The position numbers were made by a program, and so were the translations under genes. Positions 55,515 through 64,000 of a DNA stretch of 64,000 nt are shown here, in pieces. Every line of letters begins with the position of its first letter. The first letter of the stretch is position 1. Origin of the DNA: JACVRM01 sp963817375. Lineage in GTDB: Bacteria > Actinomycetota > Thermoleophilia > Gaiellales > Gaiellaceae. The notes beneath the pieces were generated by a model. That model had not been told where the DNA came from and searched no databases. It was given only the letters and a program-made list of their open reading frames with translations. Location: assembly GCA_963817375.1 (NCBI GenBank), contig CAWFOB010000004.1, positions 1 through 64,000 of the forward strand, given 5' to 3'.

Positions 55515-57624
55515 TTAGGGATCTCTCGCCTTGTTCGTGTAGGTCACGACGTCGAGGCCGGGACCGAGGTCGAAGCCGATGATCCCGTTCCCGAGATCGG
55601 GCAGTCCGACGTCACGCCCACCGGTGACCGTGATGCCGGTCACGGTGTAGCCCGGGTTGCCGGTCGCCCCGTCCTCGGTGACGGTCACCTGCGTCGGGAC
55701 GCTCGGCGCGGTGAGGACCGGGTACGCGTCGGTGAAGCTCGTGCACTCACCCGGGTAGATCGGGCCGAGGTGGAACGTCCGGCCGTCGATCTTGACGGTG
55801 TACGTGAACGGCTTGCCGCCCAGCGAGTCCGTCGACGTGTACGGGATCAGCTTGCAGACCTTGACCTGGCCGAGCCTGACCCGGTTGTAGAAGGTGACCA
55901 GCGTTTCGCCGTTCGGCCCGTACGGCACGGTGACCGTGACCGTGCGGGTGTTCAGGCTGCGGCTGACCTCGCGGTCGGCCGGCGAGACGACGATGCCGCC
56001 GTTGGTGCCCAGCCCGAGGAGATCCTGGGCCAGGCTGCCCGGATCCAGCTCGTAGTCCGGATCAGCGACCTCACTGACCGTGTGCGTGCCAACCGAGACA
56101 CGCTGCGGCAGCGAGCACGTACCCGCCCGCACCTTCAGCATGCCAGCGCCGTCGATGCGGAACGTGAACATCGGCTGCTTCAGCGGGCTGACATCCCGCG
56201 CCACGTACTTGATCTTGGCCTTGCAGACCTCGAGCAGGCCCTTGGCCGTGTTCGTGATGGTCTTGGTGTTGATCCCCGGGGCGATCGTGATCGTGCCGCC
56301 GCCGGTGGAGTCGATGAAGTCGCCGGGGTTCTCCTCGGTGACGCTGACGTTGTGGCCAATCGGGAAGTAGCCGACGATCACGCACTGCGTGCCGCTCGAG
56401 CTCGCGACGATTCGCGGGTTGAGCGGGTCGCGCTGGAAGCCGTCCAGGTCGAGCACGTCGAAGGTAAACACCTGGCCGTTGAGGTCGGCGCTGCCAGGCC
56501 CGAGCGTCTTGCAGATCTTGAGCTGGCCGCGCTGGGTCTGGTTGAAGAAGTGCAGCTGGGTCTCGTCGTTGGACGAGTCCGAGGCGGGCACCTCGACGTC
56601 GGCGGTGCGGTTGATCAGGTTCGTGGTCAGCAGGCGATCCTCGGGGATCGTCGCGACGTCGACCAGGTCATACCCGGGCGACGGGCCTTCCGTGACCTCG
56701 GAGATGCCGGCGGCGACCTGGAACGGCTCGGAGCACTGGCCCACGAGCACGTCTGCCGAGTAGGTCGCACCGGCTGCATCGGTCACGTCGAAGTGGAACG
56801 AGCCGTAGACGTCCGGGTCCTGATAGCCCGGATACAGCCAGGCTGCGTCCTTGCAGATCTCCAGCCAGCCGGTGCCCGACGGCGGCAGCGGCTCATCGTC
56901 GTACAAGACGACGGTGACGCCGGCGCCGACCGTGATCAGCGCGTCACCGGTGGACGTGTTGAAGTCGCCAAGCGCGGTGGCCGGATCGGAGTCGATGTAC
57001 TGCACCTCCGTGCCCGCCGGGATCTGCTCGTGCACGTTGACGTTCGAGCCGACCTGGAACGAGCCGAGGATGCGGCACGACCAGTTCGCCGGATCATCAA
57101 AAGCGTCGTTCGCCTCGGTCGAGACGAGCGGGCCACCGTTGACCGAGAACGAGAACAGCTTGCCCAGATACGCGGGCGTCTCGGTCAGCTTGCAGACCTT
57201 GAGCGTGCCGTAGTTCCCGCCGGCAGGCTGGTTGATGAACGTGACCAGCGTCTCCGACGACGTCGACGCACCGGTCGTCACCGTCACGCTGCGGTTCCGG
57301 AAGGTTCTCCGAAACCTTACGCAGCGACGGACGCACCGTCGTCGCATGCACGTCGGTCGCCGGGTTCGACTGCGCCTCGGTGATCGTCACCTGCGCACCC
57401 GCAACCGTGATCGGGCCCGAGCAGCGCCCACCATTCACGGTGACACTCGCCCCACCCGTGATCGAGTACTGGAAGCTCCGGCCCGACATGCCGTTGGCCG
57501 AGCTCTTACAGATCTCGATGACATTCGCCGACGCCGCCTGGGCGCCGACCGCAAGGACACCAACCGTCGCGACCCCAAACAGGATCGCTGCACGGCGGAG
57601 CCCTCCCCCCCGTAGTCTCATCAT
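55515..57624 (-). CDS. Secreted six-module repeat protein (paralog 2), one frameshift
   Basis: About 703 residues. The ATG at 57,624 has GGGAGGGG just upstream. Signal peptide and modules 1-3 are almost identical to paralog 1, also at the DNA level; modules 4-6 differ clearly (for example LKICKTLGPGSADLNGQVFT and TVKIDGRTFHLGPIYPGECT). One module-opening cysteine is followed by KDAAWLYPGYQDPDVYGSFH, a five-residue insertion relative to paralog 1. An extra base near 57,295 (GGTTCC against GACCC in the sister copy) breaks the frame between modules 1 and 2; otherwise the gene is open. The tail is VTYTNKARDP. It is likely exported and folded outside the cell; its role is unknown. Confidence 0.8.
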
Positions 57625-57668
57625 CCCCTCCCCTGGATGCGACCAAGCCCCTCCGACCCGGTCTCAGC

Positions 57669-57705
57669 GATTGTCCGCTGCCGGGGGGTGCAGATTCATC
57701 ACCCG
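57669..57705 (-). promoter_or_regulatory. Conserved upstream element of paralog 2
   Basis: Reverse strand CGGGTGATGAATC, 15-base spacer, CGGACAATC, ending 45 bases before the ATG. Boxes and spacing equal those before paralog 1; spacer sequence is not conserved. It starts just after the end of the helicase gene, which is transcribed in the same direction. Confidence 0.5.
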
Positions 57706-57716
57706 GGCCGGGCGAT

Positions 57717-59660
57717 TCAGCGCAGCGGCGGCGGCAGGTCTCGCGCGTGCGTGACTACGAGGGATTTCGTCGGCCGCGTCAGCGCGACGTAGAGCTCGCG
57801 CAGGCCCGTCGCCCCGCCCTCGTCGACGATCAGCGCCGGCTCGACCACGACGACGTGGTCGAACTCGAGCCCCTTCGCCTCGCGCGGCGTCAGGACGGGG
57901 ACGCGCCGATCGTCGAACACCGACCCCGCAGTCTCCGCGCCGCGCAGCGACGGCGGCACGATCACCGCGACGAGCGCGTCGTCGCCCGCCAGCTGCGCGG
58001 CCTCGGAGAAGGCGCGCGCGAGCGGAGCGTCGTCCGCAACGACGCGCGGCGGCTCCGCCCCGGTCCGGTACGCGCGCGGCGGCCGCACATCCGGGGCGAT
58101 CGCCGGCAGCAGCGGCAGGGCGAAGTCCATGATCTCGCGCGGCACGCGGTACGCGTGCTCGAGCTCCTCGACGGCCGCGTCTCCGGGCAGGTGCACGGTC
58201 AGCTCGTCCCAGCCGGCGTACGGCACGGGGCCGGTGCCCTGGGCGATGTCGCCGAGCAGCGTGAACGCTCCGCGCATCCGCCGGGCGACCATGGCGAGCT
58301 CCATCGGCGTCAGATCCTGGGCCTCGTCCACGATGACATGGCCGTACGCCCGCGGCGGCTCCACGAGCAGCGTGCGGGCCAGGTCAAGCAGCGGCACGTC
58401 CGCACGCGACCAGCCGGCCGCGCGGCGGGCGAGCAGGCGCTGCTCGCCGGCGTCGAGCACGTCGCCGGCGGCCTCCCTGAGCCGCGTCCTCGACCCGAGC
58501 AGCTGGCCGACGACGGCGTCCGGCTTGACGACCGGCCAGACGCGATCGACGAACCGCGTGAGCCCCGCCCTGCGCAGCGCGCGCTCGACCTCGTCGGCGG
58601 CGGCGAACGCCCGGGCGCCGAGCTTCGCCGTGTACTGGCCGTAGAGGCGGCGAAGGAGCTCCATGCGGAACCGCTCGCGCGCCGCGGTCCCAACTCCGAG
58701 CTCGCCGCGCACCTCCGCGATGAGTGGCTCGACCTCCTCTTCGCGGACGCGCACGTAGGCGCCGTCGAGCCGGGCCTCGAAGGCCTCTGCCCGCGGCTCG
58801 AGCCGGAGCTCGACTGCGCGCCGCACGACCTCCGCCAGGCGGAGGTCGGACTTCAGGCGCTCGACCTCGGGCCGGTCGGCCCGCGACACCTCGACGCCGT
58901 CGACGAGCTCGGCGACGGCGCGCTGGTCGACGCTCTCCTCCCCGAGGATCGGAAGAACATGCGAGACGTAGTCCATGAAGGTCGGGTTCGGGCCGACGAC
59001 GAGGATCCGCCGCAGCTCCTCGCGGTGCGCGTAGAGGAGGAACGAGGCGCGGTGCAGCCCGACCGCCGTCTTGCCGGTGCCCGGCCCGCCCTGGACGACG
59101 AGCGGCGGCGCCGGGTCGCGCGCGATCAGCCGGTACTGGTCGGCCTGGATCGTCGCGACGATGTCGCGCATGTGCGCGTCCCGGCTGCGCTCGAGCTCCT
59201 CGAGCAGGAAGTCGTCGACCGCGGCCGCGCCTTCGGCGAGCGAGCCGTCGAGCGCCTCGTCGCTCAAGTCGAGCACTTCGCGACCGCGCGTCCGGAAGCG
59301 CCGCCGCAGCGTCACGCCGTGCGTGGCGACGGGAGTGGCCGTGTAGAACGGACGCGCCGCCGGCGCCTGCCAGTTCACGACGAGGACGTCGTGGTCGTCG
59401 TCGTGCACCCAGCGGCGGCCGACGTAGAGCGGGGCCGCGGCACCGTCGACGTCCATGCGGCCGAAGCAGAGCCCGCGCTCCGCGTCGGCGAAGGTGACGA
59501 GCCGCCGCGAGGCCCAGGCCTCGAGCGCCTCCTGCGCGACCTCGCCCGCGCCGGCGGAGGGTGAGCGTTCGAGCGCCTCGCGCATGCGGTCGAGGCACGC
59601 GTACGCGTTGTCGACGTACGCTTGCTCCAGCGGGAGGTCGGGGTGCGCCACGACCGGCAA
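57717..59660 (-). CDS. HelD-type UvrD/Rep-family helicase
   Basis: 647 residues. The first start is TTG at 59,660; a GTG at 59,651 is an alternative. The layout is that of HelD/HelR, ATPases that free stalled RNA polymerase and in some actinobacteria confer rifampicin tolerance: an N-terminal coiled arm (YVDNAYACLDRMREALERSP), the beta-barrel stretch CFGRMDVDGAAAPLYVGRRW, Walker A VVQGGPGTGKTAVGLHRASF, Walker B VIVDEAQDLTPMELAMVARR, TLLGDIAQGTGP, motif V EAKGLEFDHVVVVEP, and motif VI LRELYVALTRPTKSLVV. Lacking the UvrD 2B-type insertion fits HelD. The frame is unbroken. Confidence 0.85.
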   Translation of the reverse strand: MPVVAHPDLPLEQAYVDNAYACLDRMREALERSPSAGAGEVAQEALEAWASRRLVTFADAERGLCFGRMDVDGAAAPLYVGRRWVHDDDHDVLVVNWQAPAARPFYTATPVATHGVTLRRRFRTRGREVLDLSDEALDGSLAEGAAAVDDFLLEELERSRDAHMRDIVATIQADQYRLIARDPAPPLVVQGGPGTGKTAVGLHRASFLLYAHREELRRILVVGPNPTFMDYVSHVLPILGEESVDQRAVAELVDGVEVSRADRPEVERLKSDLRLAEVVRRAVELRLEPRAEAFEARLDGAYVRVREEEVEPLIAEVRGELGVGTAARERFRMELLRRLYGQYTAKLGARAFAAADEVERALRRAGLTRFVDRVWPVVKPDAVVGQLLGSRTRLREAAGDVLDAGEQRLLARRAAGWSRADVPLLDLARTLLVEPPRAYGHVIVDEAQDLTPMELAMVARRMRGAFTLLGDIAQGTGPVPYAGWDELTVHLPGDAAVEELEHAYRVPREIMDFALPLLPAIAPDVRPPRAYRTGAEPPRVVADDAPLARAFSEAAQLAGDDALVAVIVPPSLRGAETAGSVFDDRRVPVLTPREAKGLEFDHVVVVEPALIVDEGGATGLRELYVALTRPTKSLVVTHARDLPPPLR

Positions 59661-59749
59661 CGGTAAACGCTCGCCTCCCCGTCAAGGGAGGGGGCCGCGG
59701 GGCCGGGACAGCCGGCCCCGCGCGGGGGAGTGCCGCAGTTGCAGAGCTG

Positions 59750-61699
<1,950 letters not shown>

Positions 61700-61738
61700 C
61701 CGGCCACCAGATTACGCCGCGGCCGGCATGCGCCGCGA

Positions 61739-61770
61739 GGGGCTGTCCCCGAAGGGGGCTGTCCCCAGTG
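61739..61770. repeat. 32-bp repeat, inverted copy of 38,648-38,679
   Basis: Exact reverse complement of the element upstream of the homocysteine methyltransferase. A related half-copy with GGGACAGCCCC units follows at 61,799-61,830. Together they fill most of the gap between the divergent ftsH and SGNH hydrolase genes. Confidence 0.7.
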
Positions 61771-61871
61771 TCAGACAGGGCCGGTCGCCGAGGCACGAGG
61801 GACAGCCCCGGCTCCGCCGGGACAGCCCCATCGGTTGCCGCGACCGCGCGGGCGGACGTACCGTCGACGCA

Positions 61872-62603
61872 GTGCTCCGCGCCATCCTCGCGCTCCTGGC
61901 CGCCGTCGCCCTCGCCGCGCCCGCCGGCGGAGGGCAGGCGCCGCCGCTCAAGGTGCTCTTCGTCGGGAACAGCCTGACAGCCGCGAACGACCTGCCCGCC
62001 TACGTCGGCGCGCTCGCCGCGGCACGCGGGCGGGCGCTCGACGCGAAGACGATCGCGCCGGGCGGCTACAGCCTCGAGGATCACTGGAACGCCGGCACCG
62101 CGCCGGCCGAGCTGGCCCGGGGCGGCTGGGACGTGATCGTCATGCAGCAGGGCCCGTCGGCCCTGCGCGAGAGCGAGGCGAACCTGAAGGTCTGGGCGAC
62201 CCGGTTCGCGGACGCGGCCCGCTCCGTCGGCACGACGCCGGCGCTGCTGACGGTCTGGCCCGAGTCGTACCGCTACGGCGAGCTCGCGGCGGTCATGGGC
62301 TCGTACCGGCGCTCCGCGAAAGTGGCGAGGGCGCTCCTGCTCCCGGCCGGCGATGCCTGGCACGCGGCCTGGTCGTGCCGCGGCTCGCTGCCGCTGTACG
62401 GCCCGGACGGGTTCCACCCGAGCCGGCTCGGCACCTACCTCGCGGCCGTCGTCGTCTGGGCGCGCCTCTTCCACGACGCGCCCTCGCGTGCTGCGTCCGA
62501 CCTGCGCCGCTACGGCGTGCCGTTCACGACGACGACGCGCAACGCCCGGCTCGTCAGGGCGGCGGCCGCGACGGCGCTGGGCAGCAAGCAGCACTGCCCG
62601 TGA
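61872..62603 (+). CDS. Exported SGNH/GDSL-like hydrolase
   Basis: 243 residues from the GTG at 61,872. A short signal peptide (LRAILALLAAVALAAPAGG) is followed by block I with the nucleophile serine (VLFVGNSLTAANDLPAYV), a glycine in APGGYSLEDHWNAG, a block III-like MQQGPSALRES, and the catalytic Asp-His in GPDGFHPSRLGTYLAAVVVW. This fits the SGNH family of esterases and acyl hydrolases acting on lipids or acetylated polysaccharide. A terminator hairpin lies 7 bases after the stop. Confidence 0.8.
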   Translation: MLRAILALLAAVALAAPAGGGQAPPLKVLFVGNSLTAANDLPAYVGALAAARGRALDAKTIAPGGYSLEDHWNAGTAPAELARGGWDVIVMQQGPSALRESEANLKVWATRFADAARSVGTTPALLTVWPESYRYGELAAVMGSYRRSAKVARALLLPAGDAWHAAWSCRGSLPLYGPDGFHPSRLGTYLAAVVVWARLFHDAPSRAASDLRRYGVPFTTTTRNARLVRAAAATALGSKQHCP

Positions 62604-62609
62604 ACGACA

Positions 62610-62635
62610 GAGGCCCCCGGCGTCCCGGGGGCCTC
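62610..62635. terminator. Bidirectional terminator (copy 3 of the stem)
   Basis: GAGGCCCCCGG/CCGGGGGCCTC with a CGTC loop, between the SGNH hydrolase and the converging paralog 3. Same stem as at 53,114 and 55,456. Confidence 0.7.
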
Positions 62636-62705
62636 GTCTAGATCGATCGCTTCCCGCTGCCTCCCTGTCTTGACCAGTCGGCGGCGGTGCGTCTGTCAGG
62701 CGATT

Positions 62706-64000
62706 TTACGGATCGTTCGCCTTGTTGTTGTAGGTGATGATGTTGTTGCCTGGGCCGAGGTAGAAGTCCACGATGCCCATGGCGAGGTTCGGATTCGGGT
62801 TCTGGTTGCAGATCACCGGATCCGAGTTCGGATCGCCCGGCGTGCAGAGGCCGCGTGTACCCGACGTGAGAGCGATGCTCGTCACGGTGTAGTTCACGAC
62901 TCCGCTGTCAGGCCGCTCGACGACGCCGACTGCCCGGTTCTTCCCGTTCGGGTAGAGCACCGGGAACGACGGGCTGAAGCTCGTGCACTCGCCCGGCATG
63001 ATCGGGCCGAGCGTGATCGGGCCGATGAACCCGCCCGTGCCGCTGCCGACAGTAGACGGTCGTAGTCGAACAGCTTGCCGCCAAGCGAGTCCTGCGAGGT
63101 CGACGGAATGACCTTGCAGACCTTGACCTGGCCGAGCTTGATGCGGTTGGAGTAGGTGACGGTCACGTCCTGGCCGTACGGCACGTTGACGGTGACTGTC
63201 CGCGTGTTCAGGTTGCGACTGACCTCGGCCGTCGCCGGGACGACGCTGATCCCGCCGTCGCCGATGAGCGGCAGGCCAGGATCGAGCTCGTAGTTGTCGC
63301 TCGCGAGCTCGGTCACGGTGTGGTTCCCGACCGAGACCCGCTGCGGCAGCGAGCACGTGCCCGCACGGACGCTGAGCATGCCGGTCCCATCGATGCGGAA
63401 CTGGAACGTCGGCTGCGTCGTGATGCCGCGCACCGGCGGTCTTGCAGACCTCGAGGAGGCCCCTCGCGGTGTTGGTGAACGTCGCCTGGTTGATGCCCGA
63501 CGCGAGCGTGATCGAGCTCGGGCCGGAGCTGTCGACGAACTGCCCGGGGTTCTGCTCGGACAGCGTGACAGTCGCCCCGATCGGCAGGAAGCCGACGACC
63601 ACGCACTGCGTCGTCGCCTGCGCCGTGATCGCGGCGGTGCCGGCCGTACCGGAGTCAGACGACCAGTCGATGTAGAACACCTGCTTGATCAGGTCGGCGG
63701 AGCCGGGCCCAAGCGCCTTGCACAGCTTGAGCTGGGCACGCTGCGTCTGGTTGACGAAGATGGCCTGGGTCTCGTCGTTCGGGTCGGCCGAGGTCGGAAC
63801 CTCGACGTCAACCGTGCGATTGATCAGGTTCGCCGTCAGGAAACGATCACCCGGGAAGGCGAACGCGTCGACCAGGTCGAAGCCCGGCGACGGTCCCTCG
63901 GTCACCTCGGCGATACCGGCGGCGACCGTGAACCCGTCGGTGCAGTACACCTGGCCGAGGTTCGGGTTCGGCACGTTGATCGTGAACGGCCCGTAGCTCG
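62706..64000 (-). CDS. Secreted module-repeat protein (paralog 3), N-terminus beyond the window, frameshifted
   Basis: The 5' part lies outside the window. The visible part covers about the last four modules of the family: part of one (YCTDGFTVAAGIAEVTEGPS), then LKLCKALGPGSADLIKQVFY, LEVCK-type GLLEVCKTA, and VKVCKVIPSTSQDSLGGKLF. The second cysteines appear in TQCVVVGFLPIG, RAGTCSLPQRVSVG and PGECTSFSPSFPVL. It ends IITYNNKANDP like its paralogs. Frame changes lie near 63,435 and 63,055. It is closer to paralog 1 in its last module (RAVGVVERPDSGVVNYTVTS against GIAERPVNGNTSYDVQS). It converges on the SGNH hydrolase gene. Confidence 0.78.
   Translation of the reverse strand, partial: SYGPFTINVPNPNLGQVYCTDGFTVAAGIAEVTEGPSPGFDLVDAFAFPGDRFLTANLINRTVDVEVPTSADPNDETQAIFVNQTQRAQLKLCKALGPGSADLIKQVFYIDWSSDSGTAGTAAITAQATTQCVVVGFLPIGATVTLSEQNPGQFVDSSGPSSITLASGINQATFTNTARGLLEVCKTAGARHHDAADVPVPHRWDRHAQRPCGHVLAAAAGLGREPHRDRARERQLRARSWPAAHRRRRDQRRPGDGRGQSQPEHADSHRQRAVRPGRDRHLLQPHQARPGQGLQGHSVDLAGLAWRQAVRLRPSTVGSGTGGFIGPITLGPIMPGECTSFSPSFPVLYPNGKNRAVGVVERPDSGVVNYTVTSIALTSGTRGLCTPGDPNSDPVICNQNPNPNLAMGIVDFYLGPGNNIITYNNKANDP

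Noticed and set aside
53008..57383. Two very long forward-strand open frames antisense to the secreted paralogs
   Set aside because: They are arginine/aspartate-rich shadows of GC-rich coding DNA; the reverse strand has signal peptides, Shine-Dalgarno sites and repeated modules.

Overview
This window looks like a chimeric metagenomic contig made of three unlike pieces, not one stretch of one genome. Piece 1 (1 to ~24,195; moderate to high GC) reads as Acidobacteria: ADOP-type MacB/FtsX permeases, an FHA-GAF-SpoIIE phosphatase, an IPT/TIG beta-propeller lipoprotein, a bactofilin, and short palindromic intergenic repeats. Piece 2 (~24,195 to 28,726; lower GC) carries an RNB-family ribonuclease, a small conserved protein, a DUF420 membrane protein and a cobalamin-binding radical SAM enzyme; its source is unclear, possibly Desulfobacterota-like. 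Piece 3 (~28,740 to 64,000; very high GC) reads as a deep-branching actinobacterium, most like Thermoleophilia. At both joins, genes are cut in mid-domain: bactofilin against the RNB nuclease at ~24.2 kb, and the radical SAM gene against the last ~35 codons of hypF at ~28.74 kb.

Layout of pieces 1 and 2. ABC permease (1-2,445), sensor phosphatase (2,824-4,569), reverse-strand ABC permease with an internal deletion (4,587-6,741), DUF885 Tat-exported metallohydrolase (7,038-8,945), then the formate dehydrogenase operon fdnG-fdnH-fdnI-fdhE (9,127-14,661). In fdnG an in-frame TGA at 9,706 is best read as selenocysteine and is followed by a bacterial SECIS-like hairpin. Next come an SH3-domain exported protein, an amidohydrolase, an IS5-family element (17,242-18,094), DUF427 and DUF6526-like proteins, an aldo/keto reductase, the beta-propeller lipoprotein and the truncated bactofilin. 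Piece 2 then has the ribonuclease, the small protein, ~800 bp with no clear gene, DUF420 and radical SAM.

Layout of piece 3. HypF tail, UspA-like protein, K+/H+ antiporter, YcaQ/AlkX-type glycosylase, two membrane proteins, an ABC-2 exporter pair, a MarR regulator, an InlB-type repeat protein, an SDR, a hairpin-rich 695-bp spacer, a bifunctional homocysteine methyltransferase/MTHFR, a MarP-like protease, a flavin-binding protein, two tandem hydrolase lipoproteins, tRNA-Asp, a hydrolase-cyclase fusion, an aldo/keto reductase-kinase-HAD fusion, a DUF1326/DUF2182 pair, an FAD oxidoreductase, a membrane haem-type protein divergent from a c-type cytochrome, and a peptide-binding lipoprotein. The last 11 kb holds three paralogous secreted proteins built of repeated two-cysteine modules, interleaved with a HelD-type helicase, FtsH and an SGNH hydrolase. 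This paralog family, with a conserved upstream element before the two complete copies, is the most interesting unexplained biology here.

About twenty genes are split by small frameshifts, often clustered and sometimes in homopolymers, while neighbours are intact. I treat most as consensus errors rather than true pseudogenes, and give whole-gene coordinates with the breaks noted.
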